Source of the DNA: Enterobacteriaceae bacterium | Lineage (GTDB): Bacteria > Pseudomonadota > Gammaproteobacteria > Enterobacterales > Enterobacteriaceae | DNA: 64,000 nt | Direction: 5' to 3' | NCBI GenBank assembly: GCA_031261005.1 | Contig: JAISKF010000013.1 | Location: 1 to 64,000 of the forward strand | Notes under the pieces: generated by a model | Seen by the model: the letters and a program-made list of their open reading frames with translations, nothing else | What the model was told of the DNA's origin: nothing | Database searches by the model: none | Program-made: the position numbers and the translations under genes | In this document: one piece after another, positions 28,879-42,957 of the stretch | Position numbering within the stretch: position 1 is the first letter of the stretch | Layout: each line of letters begins with the position of its first letter

Positions 28879-29513
28879 AAATCACCTGTTTTTATAGTTA
28901 GACTATACCCAGAATATCAAGCACTATCGGGTATACAGATTTAGTTAAATTGCTTCTTTCTGAAAGTTAAAATATAAATGAATAGTTAAAAATAATGAGT
29001 ATCAATAACTATTAGATCGGATTAAATAAGATGTCAGTTATTATAGAAAAAATACTATGTCCGTTCAGCTTATTTGAACCTCCCTATTTATCTTCACCAT
29101 ACTACTAAATAACACAATATTAATATTGCGCTCTGTCAAAGATATAAAAATTAATCGCTATAATATAAAATATATAACGATTGGGATAATGAACAGATAT
29201 TTCATTTATTTATCAATATATTATCAATCAATACGCCATATTCCCGCCCTATATAATAAGAATGATTTTTATTATCACTAATGGGTTTAAATAACAGATC
29301 GTTTAATGAAAGTTAATTACCGAAATAAATAACTTTCATCATGGTAAATCTAATCTATTTTTCGATGGGTAAATAATTATATAACGAAATAAAATAGTTC
29401 AATATTAAATAGTGCATATAACGTATTAATATAAAACAGAGTACATTAAATTAACGATATTTTATCAATTCTGATATAGCCAAACGTTTTCAAAATAGCG
29501 GGATAACATCGAC
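28879..29513. other. AT-rich region between dmsA and serS, no gene seen
   Basis: About 635 bases of very AT-rich sequence with no plausible reading frame. It must hold the dmsA promoter, read leftwards. TATAGT with TTGATATTC just upstream of dmsA offers a partial FNR-like half-site, but the spacing does not fit, so I make no binding-site call. No repeat unit of the A-G family is present. Confidence 0.6.
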
Positions 29514-29542
29514 AAAAAAGGCTCTGCATAACAGAGCCTTTT
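29514..29542 (-). terminator. Rho-independent terminator after serS
   Basis: On the minus strand GGCTCTG, a 5-base loop and CAGAGCC are followed by six Ts, 26 bases after the serS stop. The complementary side also has four Ts, so it could act in both directions. Confidence 0.92.
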
Positions 29543-29568
29543 AAAATCAACTAAAAATAAATTGCATA

Positions 29569-30888
<1,320 letters not shown>

Positions 30889-30963
30889 TCAATATTCATG
30901 TCAGCCGAGAAATTTACAGCCTGACATACTGTTTTCGCTGGTTACATTACCGCAACCAAAAGT

Positions 30964-32307
30964 TTAACGGTAGCGTTTTGTCGCGCTATTTTGATCCTGA
31001 TCTGCCAACCAATTTAGCTTTTCGGCGATTTTTGTTTCTAAGCCGCGCGGCTCTGGAAAATAGTAACGCTGACCTGCCATTTCAGGCGGAAAGTAACTTT
31101 CTCCTGCCGCATAAGCGTTAGGTTCATCATGGGCATAACGATACTCTGCGCCCAGTCCCATCTCTTTCATCAACTTCGTTGGTGCATTGCGTAAATGCTC
31201 CGGTACATCAAAATCTACCCCGTGTTGTGCGTCATTCATTGCCGCTTTAAACGCTTTATAGACAGCGTTACTTTTCGGCGCACAAGCTAAATAGACAATT
31301 GCCTGCGCTATCGCCCTTTCACCCTCAGCGGGACCAACGCGCGTAAAGCAATCCCAAGCAGCAATAGCAACTTGCATACCTCGCGGATCGGCATTACCGA
31401 CATCTTCGGAAGCAATAGCCAGTAAACGGCGCGCAACATATAAAGGATCACCGCCAGCGCTGATAATTCTGGCATACCAATACAGCGCGGCATCAGGCGC
31501 GGAACCGCGCACTGATTTATGCAGCGCCGAGATAAGATCGTAATAACGATCGCCTTTGTTATCAAAGCGCGCACTGCGTTCACCGGAGATCTCTTTTAAT
31601 AATTCCGGCGTCAATACTCGCTGACTATCGGCAGATATTTCTGCCATATCCGCCATCATTTCCAGACTGTTGAGCGCGCGGCGGGCATCACCGTTCACCA
31701 GTTCCGCTAACATGCGGCGAGTATCATCTGGTAAAACAATATGTTCCGCACCATAGCCGCGCTCTTTATCATTCATCGCTTGCAGCAGCACTTGCTCAAT
31801 ATCAGCACTGTCTAATGATTTCAGCAAATACACTCTGGCACGAGATAACAATGCCGAGTTTAGTTCAAAAGAGGGGTTTTCCGTTGTCGCACCGATAAAG
31901 GTAATCGTGCCATCTTCTATATGTGGTAAAAACGCATCTTGCTGGCTTTTATTGAAGCGATGAACTTCGTCCACAAACAGGATCGTTCGTCTGCCAGCAT
32001 CACGATTATTACGCGCGCGTTCAATCGCTTCCCGAATTTCTTTAATCCCGGATGTTACCGCAGAGATCCGTTCAACATCGGCATTACCATAATGACCGAT
32101 AATCTCTGCCAGTGTGGTTTTCCCTGTTCCCGGCGGTCCCCACAGGATCATCGAGTGCAAATGACCAGCTTCAATGGCTCGCGGCAGTGGTTTTCCGGCA
32201 GAAAGCAAATGACGCTGACCGATATATTCAGCCAGCGTGCGCGGACGCATTCGCGCCGCTAATGGTTGGAATTCATTCTGAGAGAAATCGAGTGAAAGAG
32301 TGCTCAC
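30964..32307 (-). CDS. rarA: Replication-associated recombination protein A (MgsA family AAA+ ATPase)
   Basis: This gene encodes 447 residues. It is a clamp-loader-like AAA+ ATPase acting at stalled replication forks. Walker [17 protein letters not shown] (about residues 54-69), Walker [16 protein letters not shown], sensor [10 protein letters not shown] and the tetramerisation C-terminus are intact. The start is GTG, as in E. coli. The stop of lolA is ten bases upstream, making a lolA-rarA operon. Confidence 0.97.
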   Translation of the reverse strand: MSTLSLDFSQNEFQPLAARMRPRTLAEYIGQRHLLSAGKPLPRAIEAGHLHSMILWGPPGTGKTTLAEIIGHYGNADVERISAVTSGIKEIREAIERARNNRDAGRRTILFVDEVHRFNKSQQDAFLPHIEDGTITFIGATTENPSFELNSALLSRARVYLLKSLDSADIEQVLLQAMNDKERGYGAEHIVLPDDTRRMLAELVNGDARRALNSLEMMADMAEISADSQRVLTPELLKEISGERSARFDNKGDRYYDLISALHKSVRGSAPDAALYWYARIISAGGDPLYVARRLLAIASEDVGNADPRGMQVAIAAWDCFTRVGPAEGERAIAQAIVYLACAPKSNAVYKAFKAAMNDAQHGVDFDVPEHLRNAPTKLMKEMGLGAEYRYAHDEPNAYAAGESYFPPEMAGQRYYFPEPRGLETKIAEKLNWLADQDQNSATKRYR

Positions 32308-32317
32308 GCATACCTCA

Positions 32318-32926
32318 CTAGCGTTGATCGTCTACAGTCACACCTTTTGGCGGTGTAAAAGAAAACTGTGAGGCATCAATCGCGCCAGTTTGCTGACTTT
32401 TCAGCGCATAACTACTGCGTTGCCCGTCAGATTCAACCGCGATAAAACCCGCGATAGTGCCGTCGGATTTCACGTTGATGGTAAACGCTTTCAGATTCCC
32501 TTTTGCTGCTTTTGGCGTTAACTGAAACTCATCACCTTTCTGCTGGATATTGTATTTATTCCAGTCATCGGGGCTATTGCGAGTAATCAGCATAAAAGGC
32601 GTATCGCCGGTAACGCTGTCTAACCAAGTTGCGGTCGCTTGCTCAACAAATGGATTGAAAAACCACAAAGTTTTGCCGTCAGACACCAGAATACTTTCAT
32701 CTGGTGAAGTCATGTGCCAGCGAAACAAATTCGGACGCTTAACCCACAACTCACCCTCACCTTGCTGTATTGCTGCGCCGCCAGCATCAGTAACGGTTTG
32801 AGAGAAACTGGCATGGAAGCTATTCACCTTATTCAGACGATTTTGTAAGTCGGAACGCGCATCAGCAAATACCGCTGATGACACTAAACCGCATATCAGG
32901 CAACAGGCGATAAGTAGTTTCTTCAT
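32318..32926 (-). CDS. lolA: Outer membrane lipoprotein carrier protein LolA
   Basis: This is a 202-residue protein from [21 protein letters not shown]. The signal peptide is cleaved before [10 protein letters not shown], at about residue 22. LolA shuttles lipoproteins from LolCDE across the periplasm to LolB. The start at 32926 has a GGAG site; an in-frame extension to 32947 is less likely. It is preceded by the ftsK terminator and followed closely by rarA, in the standard order. Confidence 0.96.
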   Translation of the reverse strand: MKKLLIACCLICGLVSSAVFADARSDLQNRLNKVNSFHASFSQTVTDAGGAAIQQGEGELWVKRPNLFRWHMTSPDESILVSDGKTLWFFNPFVEQATATWLDSVTGDTPFMLITRNSPDDWNKYNIQQKGDEFQLTPKAAKGNLKAFTINVKSDGTIAGFIAVESDGQRSSYALKSQQTGAIDASQFSFTPPKGVTVDDQR

Positions 32927-32966
32927 TGTTACAATTACTCCAATCAATTATGGGAAACGTCAGATT

Positions 32967-32995
32967 AATAAAATCCCCTCCGCAGGAGGGGATTT
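32967..32995 (-). terminator. Rho-independent terminator after ftsK
   Basis: An 11-bp stem (AAATCCCCTCC with its complement) around a 3-base loop at 32971-32995 is followed on the minus strand by TTTTATT. It lies between the ftsK stop and lolA. Confidence 0.92.
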
Positions 32996-33131
32996 ATCAG
33001 CGGAGTAAATTCTATTCCTATCCGCAAGTCTGATTAACTCTACTTTACAAATACTTTAAAAACGCTATTCGTACCATATTTCAAGTTGCAGGTTTGTTGA
33101 CTGATCTCGAAAGCTATTGGATATAGATCCG

Positions 33132-36100
33132 TTAATCAAACTGTGATCGCGCCAAAATTTCACGAGTACCATTATGCCCTGTCGGGCTAACGATGCCTTG
33201 CGCTTCCATCTGATCAATAATGCGCGCTGCACGGTTATAACCAATGCGGAACTGACGCTGAATACCGGAAATCGACGGTTTTTTCTTTTCAATCACAAAC
33301 GCTACTGCCTGATCAAATAATGGATCTAACTCTTCACCGGATTCTAGTCCAAAGCCGCCCTCACCATCTTCCGATGATGCTGTAATGCTATCGATATACT
33401 GCGGACGCCCGCGCGCTTTCCAGTCCTGAACCACGGCATGGACTTCCTGATCACGGACAAATGCACCGTGTACACGTACAGGCATTGAGGAATTTGGCGG
33501 CAGATACAACATATCACCCATTCCCAATAACGATTCAGCTCCGCTTTGATCGAGGATTGTTCGCGAGTCAATTTTACTGGAAACAGTAAATGCCATACGG
33601 GTAGGAATATTCGCTTTAATTAAGCCAGTGATCACGTCAACAGACGGACGTTGCGTTGCCAGAACTAAGTGAATTCCTGCCGCTCGCGCTTTTTGTGCCA
33701 AACGCGCAATTAGCTCTTCAACTTTCTTGCCGACCGCCATCATCAGATCGGCGAATTCATCAACCAATACGACAATATAAGGTAATTTTTCTAGCATTGG
33801 AGCGGAAACGTCCATGCTTTCACTTGGCTTCCAGAATGGATCAGGAACCGGACGACCTAGATTTTCCGCTTCCTGTACTCGGTCGTTATAACCCGCCAAA
33901 TTTCTTACGCCCAACGCTGACATCAGTTTATAACGACGTTCCATTTCACCGACACACCAACGCAGCGCATTTGCTGCATCTTTCATATCCGTTACCACTT
34001 CGGTCAACAAATGCGGAATCCCTTCATATACAGATAATTCCAGCATTTTCGGGTCAATCATGATAAAGCGCACGTCTTCTGGTTTTGCTTTATACAGCAT
34101 ACTCAGAATCATGGCATTTACCCCAACCGATTTACCGGAACCGGTAGTCCCTGCCACCAGCAGATGAGGCATTTTTGACAGATCAGCAACAATAGGCTGA
34201 CCAGAAATATCTTTCCCTAATACCACGGTCAATGGTGATTCTGCATGACTAAATTCAGGACTGCTGAGAACTTCACGCATATAAACCATCTGGCGATGTT
34301 CATTTGGCAGTTCAATACCGACATACGGTTTACCCGGAATAACCTCAACGACACGCACTGCGGTGACAGACAAAGAACGTGCTAAATCTCTTTCCAGACT
34401 AGAAATACTGGCTGCTTTTACGCCAGGTGCTAATTCCAGTTCAAAACGAGTAATCACCGGACCTGACAGAATATCCACTACGCGAGCTTTAACTCGGAAT
34501 TCAGCCAAACGCTGCTCAAGCAAACGCGCCGTTGCTTCCAGTGCATCATAATCAATAGGAATCTGGCTGGCTGGCGGTGAAGCCAACAAATCCAGCGATG
34601 GCAATGGTGTTGTTGGTTTTTCCAGTGGACGTTCATTACGCATCAGGAATGGGTGAATTAAGCCGTCCATTGATGGTGATGCTGACTGTGATTGCTGTTG
34701 CGGCGGTATTTGTGATGGTACAAAAGTAGAATTTTGTACTGTACTCGTCGGCACTATTGGCTGTTGTACGGGCGCTGCTACGGGTTGTTGTACTGGTTGC
34801 TGCATCGGTTGATGATAAATATTTTGCGCCGTAGCTGCCGTTGGCGCTACCGCATTGATATTACCCAAAGGCACTTCATCATTATTGGTGATGCTTACAT
34901 CTTGAGATGGCAAGGTGAACATCGGCTCAACTGAACGGCGATTATAATCATCTGAGTATTGTTCATCGTCATCTCTCGCCGAAACACCAGATAAAGGATT
35001 ATTCGCTATTCCCTCATCAAAATTATTGGTGTTATCTAATTGATAATCTTCGCCATAACGCTGACGCTGCTCATCAGCAAATGCTTTGCTCAACGTCGCT
35101 TGCTGCATGGCATCAACATCATCATCGCTGGTTGCTGGCGCAAGTGAATTTGTTGATGCGGCTGACATCATCGCATTGGAATGTTGCTGATTTGAATGCT
35201 GTTGAGCGCGCGCCAGACGTTCGCGCTCACGCTGTTCTGCTTCTCGATGTGATGGCAGTTTAATGCCATACGATGCTAATTCACGGCGAGTTGGAATCCG
35301 CACCGGATTAGGTCGCGGCAATTCAGGTCCAATCCCCTGTTTCACTTGCGGCTGCATACCACTCACAACTGGTGTGAACAGCATACCCGGCGCTGTTGGT
35401 TCAATAACCGGTTCGATAGGTGCAGGCGTGAGTGTTGATGCGGCGGCGGCAACCGTTGCGCTGGATAACGCATTAAACGCATCTGATACGCTATCGATTG
35501 CAGGGGGATTTACTCCAACAACGGTATCATTTGGCATCGCCGCACTAAGATTACCTAAAGTCGGTGTAACAACCGCTGGTTCATGATGGATTTGATCATG
35601 TTGAGCAGGCAGTTCAATCGCAGGAAAATGCTCGTTTTGTACCTGATGATCAACATTAAATACCGGTTCTGGCTCTTTAATTTCTACTGCTGGTTTGATG
35701 TCAACCGGCGCAGGACGTTGGAAAGTAAATGCTGGCGTACTAAATGCTGGTTCACTTGGTGCATCAGTCTCATTACTCACAACATCATTATCAGCAGGTA
35801 GCGGTTGATCACTCATCGCCGCAGTAAACGAAAATTCCTGCTGTAGCTCATTTTTGCAGTTAATAGCAGGCTCTTGTTCTTCATCAACGGCTGATTTGAC
35901 CTCGTTGTTAGCATCAGACGCATCGAGCAATACATCATCTAACGCAGCATAATTAGCAGGATCATCATGCTGATCAGGTTCAACATGAACAGCATCAAAA
36001 TCAGATTGCTTACGAGTACGATTGGTGGCAAACGTCAAACCGCCCATGACAAAAGCACCGATCTTTTCTGCAATTGTCAGCCAGGACCAACCAGTAAAAA

Positions 36101-36629
36101 GCGTCAAACCAACCGCCCAAACGCACAAAAGCACCAGCGTTTCACCCACGCCATTGAAATAAGGTAACAATGCGCTATTCAGCAAACTACCGAGTACACC
36201 GCCAGAAGCGAAGTAATACCAGTCATCAATACTGATAGCAAAAAGACCGCAGGCAGAGAGAATCAGAGCCAACATGCCGATAAAACGGAGTGATAACGAA
36301 AAGAAGTCTACTGGCTTATGTTCACGTTCATAGCGGTACAACATCCAGCACTGAAAAATGATCAGCGGCGGTACGCCATACGCCAGTACACCAAAAATGA
36401 AGAGTAATGTGTCGGCTAACCAGGCTCCGGCTTCACCGCCAATATTGTGAATTGGCTCCTGCCAGGCGGTTTGTGACCAGCTAGGATCGGCAGGATTAAA
36501 ACTAACCAATGCCACCATCATAAAAATGGCAAAAATAACCACCACCAGTAAACCAGCTTCAAAAAGCCGCTGACGGCTACTTAATGGACTTAACTTAGGT
36601 TCTTTGTCTTCTATATATTCCTGGCTCAA
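33132..36629 (-). CDS. ftsK: DNA translocase FtsK
   Basis: This gene encodes 1165 residues, shorter than E. coli (1329) because of the linker. It pumps chromosome termini through the septum, activates XerCD recombination at dif and takes part in the divisome. The N-terminal domain has four membrane segments within residues 25-205. A long Gln/Pro/Ala-rich linker (about 210-690) precedes the motor, with Walker [16 protein letters not shown] near residue 833 and [10 protein letters not shown]. The C-terminal gamma winged helix ([17 protein letters not shown]) reads KOPS. The start is TTG, as in E. coli. Confidence 0.97.
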   Translation of the reverse strand: MSQEYIEDKEPKLSPLSSRQRLFEAGLLVVVIFAIFMMVALVSFNPADPSWSQTAWQEPIHNIGGEAGAWLADTLLFIFGVLAYGVPPLIIFQCWMLYRYEREHKPVDFFSLSLRFIGMLALILSACGLFAISIDDWYYFASGGVLGSLLNSALLPYFNGVGETLVLLCVWAVGLTLFTGWSWLTIAEKIGAFVMGGLTFATNRTRKQSDFDAVHVEPDQHDDPANYAALDDVLLDASDANNEVKSAVDEEQEPAINCKNELQQEFSFTAAMSDQPLPADNDVVSNETDAPSEPAFSTPAFTFQRPAPVDIKPAVEIKEPEPVFNVDHQVQNEHFPAIELPAQHDQIHHEPAVVTPTLGNLSAAMPNDTVVGVNPPAIDSVSDAFNALSSATVAAAASTLTPAPIEPVIEPTAPGMLFTPVVSGMQPQVKQGIGPELPRPNPVRIPTRRELASYGIKLPSHREAEQRERERLARAQQHSNQQHSNAMMSAASTNSLAPATSDDDVDAMQQATLSKAFADEQRQRYGEDYQLDNTNNFDEGIANNPLSGVSARDDDEQYSDDYNRRSVEPMFTLPSQDVSITNNDEVPLGNINAVAPTAATAQNIYHQPMQQPVQQPVAAPVQQPIVPTSTVQNSTFVPSQIPPQQQSQSASPSMDGLIHPFLMRNERPLEKPTTPLPSLDLLASPPASQIPIDYDALEATARLLEQRLAEFRVKARVVDILSGPVITRFELELAPGVKAASISSLERDLARSLSVTAVRVVEVIPGKPYVGIELPNEHRQMVYMREVLSSPEFSHAESPLTVVLGKDISGQPIVADLSKMPHLLVAGTTGSGKSVGVNAMILSMLYKAKPEDVRFIMIDPKMLELSVYEGIPHLLTEVVTDMKDAANALRWCVGEMERRYKLMSALGVRNLAGYNDRVQEAENLGRPVPDPFWKPSESMDVSAPMLEKLPYIVVLVDEFADLMMAVGKKVEELIARLAQKARAAGIHLVLATQRPSVDVITGLIKANIPTRMAFTVSSKIDSRTILDQSGAESLLGMGDMLYLPPNSSMPVRVHGAFVRDQEVHAVVQDWKARGRPQYIDSITASSEDGEGGFGLESGEELDPLFDQAVAFVIEKKKPSISGIQRQFRIGYNRAARIIDQMEAQGIVSPTGHNGTREILARSQFD

Positions 36630-36767
36630 GAAAGGCTCTCCAGGTTAGGGTAGCTATCCATAAACGGCAGCACATGAAACAACAGCGCCGGGAAACCCAG
36701 CGCTGAAACTGTATGAATACACAGGAGTGTAACGGAAGTTAACAGGTTTTGCACCTGCTTCGATGAA

Positions 36768-37262
36768 TTATCGCGTTTTGATAACTAAGTGATTACTTTG
36801 TTTGACTTCTTCCATTACTACATAAGTGCGAGTGTCATTAACACCCGGTAAACGTAACAATGTTTCACCTAATAATTTTCTGTAAGCAGACATGTCTGAT
36901 ACACGGGTTTTAAGAAGATAGTCAAAATCACCAGAAACTAAGTGACATTCCTGAATTTCATCTAATTTTTGTACTGCGGTATTGAACTGTTCAAAAACAT
37001 CAGCAGCACCGCGATTTAATGTGATTTCTACAAAAACCAGCAGTGAAGCATCTAAATAATGAGGATTCAATAACGCAGTATATCCTTGTATGAATTTCTG
37101 TCTTTCCAGACGACGAACACGTTCTAAACATGGCGTAGGAGATAAACCGACACGCTTTGATAGTTCAACGTTCGAAATTCTGCCGTCTATCTGCAATTCA
37201 TTCAAAATATTGCGGTCAATACGATCAAGATCTTTACTGGGGCGTTTTTTATTGTCTACCAT
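36768..37262 (-). CDS. lrp: Leucine-responsive regulatory protein
   Basis: This is a 164-residue protein from MVDNKKRPSKDLDRIDRN, almost identical to E. coli Lrp. It is a global regulator of amino-acid metabolism and transport. The helix-turn-helix (NVELSKRVGLSPTPCLERV, residues about 32-50) and the RAM ligand-binding domain are intact. A second ATG one codon upstream (37263-37265) could also be used; I follow the E. coli start. It is upstream of ftsK on the same strand and divergent from trxB. Confidence 0.98.
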   Translation of the reverse strand: MVDNKKRPSKDLDRIDRNILNELQIDGRISNVELSKRVGLSPTPCLERVRRLERQKFIQGYTALLNPHYLDASLLVFVEITLNRGAADVFEQFNTAVQKLDEIQECHLVSGDFDYLLKTRVSDMSAYRKLLGETLLRLPGVNDTRTYVVMEEVKQSNHLVIKTR

Positions 37263-37265
37263 CAT

Positions 37266-38794
<1,529 letters not shown>

Positions 38795-38966
38795 TCAATA
38801 GATTAATCTATTGATAATAAATAATAATTCTTAGGGGCGGCAAACTTCCGCCCGTTAATTTCACCGTGGTTTAGCGGGCGACAGTTGCCGCCCTACGAGA
38901 AAATATCATAATCATTTGAAATTTATCGTAAAAATACAACTTCTCATCCGAAGTTCAGGTTAATTA
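38795..38966 (-). repeat. Intergenic double-hairpin repeat, cluster E
   Basis: The unit begins directly after the trxB stop codon with a 20-base palindrome (TCAATAGATT and its complement). It continues through hairpin GGGGCGGCAAACTTCCGCCC, spacer GTTAATTTCACCGTGGTTTA, hairpin GGGCGACAGTTGCCGCCC and the AT arm, and ends TTCTCATCCGAAGTTCAGGT. Orientation is the same as clusters B, C and F. The hairpins are partly eroded (single mismatches), so this looks like an older copy. With the trxB terminator it fills the 378-base trxB-cydD gap. Confidence 0.87.
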
Positions 38967-39068
38967 CCTAAACTAAAACCTTTCAAGATGACGGTATAAT
39001 CAAATACCAACTATTCAAATACCAATAAATAGCTATTGTGTCATGTCAAAGTGTGACACACCATAACG

Positions 39069-39096
39069 AGGCGGCGCATAGCCGCCTTATTCTTTT
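39069..39096 (+). terminator. Rho-independent terminator before cydD
   Basis: The stem AGGCGGC / GCCGCCT with loop GCATA is followed by TATTCTTTT. It lies on the far side of repeat E from trxB, which suggests that the repeat inserted between trxB and its original terminator. Confidence 0.85.
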
Positions 39097-39172
39097 GTGG
39101 TATCCTAATCCCTAATGTTAATAATTTGATAATCAGCCCCCCGTCCACATTTATGTCTAAATTATGTCTAAT

Positions 39173-40942
39173 ATGAACAAAACCAGACAGCGCGAATTAA
39201 CTTATTGGCTAAAATCGCAAGGCGCACCTGCCAAGCGATGGCTGCGATTATCCACGCTATTGGGGCTATTAAGCGGATTATTAATTATTGGTCAGGCTTG
39301 GTTACTGGCAACAATTCTTCATGAATTGATTATTAAACAGCTTCCTCGCAGTGAACTTCTGCATTATTTTTTGTTAATAATTGTTACCGTTATTTTACGT
39401 GCCCTACTCGTCTGGCTAAGAGAGCGTGTTGGATTTATTTACGGTGCAGCTATCCGCCAGCGCATTCGCCAGCAGGTTCTTAATCGTCTTGAACAATTAG
39501 GTCCTGCATGGATTCAGGGCAAACCTACCGGAAGCTGGGCGACAATGATCCTTGAACAAGTCGAGGATATGCAAGAATTCTACTCGCGTTACCAGCCGCA
39601 AATGATGCTGGCAGCGATAATTCCGCTCTTAATTCTTGCGGCTGTTTTTCCTATCAACTGGGCGGCGGGGCTGATTTTATTTGTTACTGCGCCGTTGATC
39701 CCGCTATTTATGGCATTAGTCGGTATCGGTGCTGCCGATGCTAATCGCCGCAATTTTATTGCCTTAGCTCGCCTTAGCGGTAACTTCCTTGATCGCTTAA
39801 AAGGGCTGGATACCTTGCGGTTATTTCATCGCGGCGCAGCAGAAACCGAACAAATCCGGCTGGCATCAGAAGATTTCCGCGCCAGAACGATGGACGTTCT
39901 CAAACTGGCGTTTCTTTCTTCTGCGGTTTTAGAGTTTTTTGCGTCGGTTTCTATTGCAGTAGCGGCGGTTTATTTTGGCTTCTCTTATCTCGGCGAGCTG
40001 AATTTTGGTTCTTATGGCATGCCCGTCACTCTGTTTGCCGGTTTTCTGGTGTTAATTTTGGCACCGGAATTTTTCCAGCCATTACGTGATCTCGGCACGT
40101 ATTATCATGCAAAAGCACAAGCCATCGGTGCGGCTGAATCGTTGCAAACATTTTTAGAATCCGAGCCAAATCAATCAAACGGGCAAGATTTATATCAACT
40201 TCCCGCGTGCGACAACCTGACTATTCAGGCGACAAATCTCATTATTTTGTCTCCCGATGGAAAAATGCTGGCAGGTCCGCTGAATTTTGTTTTATCACCG
40301 AATCAAAGAATTGCAATTATCGGGCATAGCGGCGCAGGCAAAAGCTCACTGCTCAATTTGTTGCTGGGATTTCTGCCCTATCAAGGCTCAATTACCATTA
40401 ATGGCATTGAACTAAATACACTACAGCCGGAATCATGGCGTAAACAACTCAGTTGGATAGGGCAAAATCCGCATCTTCCCGCATCAACGATACGCGGTAA
40501 TATTTTGTTATCTGATCCGCAAGCCTCAGAACAAGCGCTACAGCAAGCGATCAAGCGCGCCTGTGTCGATGAATTTCTGCCGCTGCTGCCAAATGGACTA
40601 GAAACAGTTATCGGTGACCATGCCGCCAGACTATCTGTAGGGCAAGCGCAGCGCATTGCAGTTGCCAGAGCGTTGTTATCTCCCTGCCATTTACTGCTGC
40701 TCGATGAACCTACCGCCAGTTTAGATGCCAACAGTGAGCGTCTGGTGATGAATACATTAAAAAAAGCCGCAATGAACCAGACTACCTTGCTGGTTACGCA
40801 TCGGCTGGAAAATCTCGACGAATACGATCAAATCTGGGTGATGGAACATGGCAATATCGTGCAACAAGGTGATTTTGCCACACTCAGCCAATCGTCAGGG
40901 CAATTTGCTGTACTAATGGCAAACCGGAATGCGGAGGTTTAA
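39173..40942 (+). CDS. cydD: ABC exporter CydD (cysteine/glutathione; cytochrome bd assembly)
   Basis: This is a 589-residue protein from MNKTRQRELTYWLKSQG, matching the E. coli start; an ATG three codons upstream (39164) is also open, and neither has a clear ribosome-binding site. It is half of the heterodimeric CydDC exporter of glutathione and cysteine needed for periplasmic redox balance and cytochrome bd. It has an N-terminal six-helix membrane domain, Walker A GHSGAGKSSLLNLLLGF (about residue 385), a degenerate signature LSVGQAQRIAVARALL and Walker B LLLLDEPTASLD. It is coupled to cydC. Confidence 0.96.
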   Translation: MNKTRQRELTYWLKSQGAPAKRWLRLSTLLGLLSGLLIIGQAWLLATILHELIIKQLPRSELLHYFLLIIVTVILRALLVWLRERVGFIYGAAIRQRIRQQVLNRLEQLGPAWIQGKPTGSWATMILEQVEDMQEFYSRYQPQMMLAAIIPLLILAAVFPINWAAGLILFVTAPLIPLFMALVGIGAADANRRNFIALARLSGNFLDRLKGLDTLRLFHRGAAETEQIRLASEDFRARTMDVLKLAFLSSAVLEFFASVSIAVAAVYFGFSYLGELNFGSYGMPVTLFAGFLVLILAPEFFQPLRDLGTYYHAKAQAIGAAESLQTFLESEPNQSNGQDLYQLPACDNLTIQATNLIILSPDGKMLAGPLNFVLSPNQRIAIIGHSGAGKSSLLNLLLGFLPYQGSITINGIELNTLQPESWRKQLSWIGQNPHLPASTIRGNILLSDPQASEQALQQAIKRACVDEFLPLLPNGLETVIGDHAARLSVGQAQRIAVARALLSPCHLLLLDEPTASLDANSERLVMNTLKKAAMNQTTLLVTHRLENLDEYDQIWVMEHGNIVQQGDFATLSQSSGQFAVLMANRNAEV

Positions 40943-40944
40943 AC

Positions 40945-42663
40945 ATGAAAACATTACTTCCCTTTTTAGCCCTGTATCGTCGTCATTGGTTCCGCCTGAC
41001 GCTGGGAATTGTGCTGGCAATCGTCACGATTCTTTCCAGTATCGGTTTATTGACACTATCTGGCTGGTTTCTCGCCGCGTCGGCACTTGCCGGACTCGCA
41101 GAGATACTAACCTTTAACTACATGCTGCCTGCGGCTGGCGTGCGCGGTTCTGCGATTATCCGTACTGCGGGGCGTTATGCAGAGCGTTTAGTGAGTCATG
41201 ACGCAACATTCCGCGTTCTTTCTCATTTACGTACATTCACTTTCCAAAAATTGATGCCGCTTTCTCCAGGCGGTATTACCCGTTTCCGTCAGGCGGAATT
41301 ACTTAACCGTTTAGTAGCTGATGTGGAAACGCTCGATCATCTCTATCTGCGGCTGATCTCTCCATTAGTGAGCGCTATTGTTGTCATCATTGTCGTCACT
41401 TTTGGTCTGAGCTGGCTGGATAGCACATTGGCATTGACACTCGGTGCCATTATGTTGCTGCTGCTATTGACGATCCCCGCGGTTTTTTATCGTGCTGGCA
41501 AACCCATTGGCGCAGATCTCACCGCTTTACGCAGTGATTATCGAGGGCAATTAACTTTATGGTTACAAGGGCAAGCGGAACTGGCAATTTTTGGTGCGCT
41601 GTCATCATTTCGCCGCCAACTTGATCTCATTGAATTACGCTGGCTGGAGCGACAAAAGCAGCAAGCTGCACTAAGCGGCGCATCACAAGCATTAATGATT
41701 CTGGCTTCCGGTCTGACGTTTATCCTGATGCTTTGGTTAGCCGCAGCCGGTGTTGGCGATAATCCGCAACCCGCTGCGTTTATTGCGCTGTTTGTGTTTA
41801 TCTCACTGGCAGCGTTTGAAGCGTTAGCACCGGTGGCTGGTGCATTTCAACATTTAGGGCAAGTGATAGCGTCAGCCGAACGCGTAAATCAATTGATTGA
41901 GCAACAGCCGCAAGTCACATTCCCTACACAGAAAGTAGCTGTGCTGCCTGAAGCTGCACTCTCAATAAATGACATCAGTTTTACCTATGATGAACAGCCT
42001 TTTCCGGTGATTAAAAATCTTAGTTTACAGATCGCTAACGGTGAGCATATTGCTTTACTGGGGCGTACTGGCTGCGGGAAATCCACGCTACTGCAATTGA
42101 TAACCCGCGCATGGGACCCACAGCAAGGAAACATCACGCTCAATGATCAACTAATTACCAGCTACGATGAAACTACATTACGCAATATGATGGTCGTCGT
42201 AACACAACGCGTACATATTTTTAGTGCTACGCTGCGCGACAATCTGCTGCTGGCTGCTCCGCAAGCTAGCGATGACGAGCTGGCATCAGTATTAAACCAA
42301 GTCGGGCTATCTGCTTTATTAGTACAAAATGGGCTAAATACGTGGATCGGTGAGGGAGGACGGCAAATCTCCGGCGGTGAACAACGGCGCATTGGTCTGG
42401 CGAGAGCGCTATTACATAAAGCTCCGCTAATTTTACTTGATGAACCGACCGAAGGTCTCGATGCCGATACGGAAAATCAGATTCTTAATTTACTGAAACA
42501 ACATTGCCAGCATAAAACCGTAGTGTTGATCACTCACCGCTTATCTGGTCTGGATAATATGGACAAAATTTACGTGATGGACGCCGGAGAAATCCTTGAG
42601 CAAGGAACACATCAGGAATTGCTGACGCTGCAAGGGCAGTATTATCGGTTTTATCAGCAATAA
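40945..42663 (+). CDS. cydC: ABC exporter CydC (cysteine/glutathione; cytochrome bd assembly)
   Basis: This gene encodes 572 residues (E. coli 573), the partner of CydD. The membrane domain is followed by Walker A GRTGCGKSTLLQLI, signature ISGGEQRRIGLARALL and Walker B LILLDEPTEGLD. The ATG is two bases after the cydD stop, with GCGGAGG as ribosome-binding site. In E. coli aat and infA follow. Here the next gene is pepD, so conserved order ends at this point. Confidence 0.97.
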   Translation: MKTLLPFLALYRRHWFRLTLGIVLAIVTILSSIGLLTLSGWFLAASALAGLAEILTFNYMLPAAGVRGSAIIRTAGRYAERLVSHDATFRVLSHLRTFTFQKLMPLSPGGITRFRQAELLNRLVADVETLDHLYLRLISPLVSAIVVIIVVTFGLSWLDSTLALTLGAIMLLLLLTIPAVFYRAGKPIGADLTALRSDYRGQLTLWLQGQAELAIFGALSSFRRQLDLIELRWLERQKQQAALSGASQALMILASGLTFILMLWLAAAGVGDNPQPAAFIALFVFISLAAFEALAPVAGAFQHLGQVIASAERVNQLIEQQPQVTFPTQKVAVLPEAALSINDISFTYDEQPFPVIKNLSLQIANGEHIALLGRTGCGKSTLLQLITRAWDPQQGNITLNDQLITSYDETTLRNMMVVVTQRVHIFSATLRDNLLLAAPQASDDELASVLNQVGLSALLVQNGLNTWIGEGGRQISGGEQRRIGLARALLHKAPLILLDEPTEGLDADTENQILNLLKQHCQHKTVVLITHRLSGLDNMDKIYVMDAGEILEQGTHQELLTLQGQYYRFYQQ

Positions 42664-42957
42664 GTGAATAGCAGTGCTCACAGGTCGTTATTCTGCGCGA
42701 AGTCGTAGAGTGACATACTTGATTAAACTACATGATAATAATATCAATTTTTATCCTGATTTCAGGTTGATTCACATTTTTACACCAATAAGCTGACATG
42801 CAAAATGTGTGAGCAATTCACATAATTCAGATCCCCTGTCCCACTCTTTCAGTGTTATTATTTAGCGGTTTATCATCGTTGATGATCCTATTTTCTTCAC
42901 AACCGAACTGCAATCTGGTTGCTGATCCCATGCAAAGATTGTTAAAGGAGACTTACC

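Noticed and set aside
28890-28940. FNR-like half-site TTGATATTC upstream of dmsA
   Set aside because: Only one half matches and it lies too close to the best -10 sequence to act as a normal FNR activator site.
36780-36880. Other long antisense frames over core genes (for example in aroA, pflB, ftsK and rhs)
   Set aside because: They lie wholly inside well-supported genes on the opposite strand, lack ribosome-binding sites and resemble no family.
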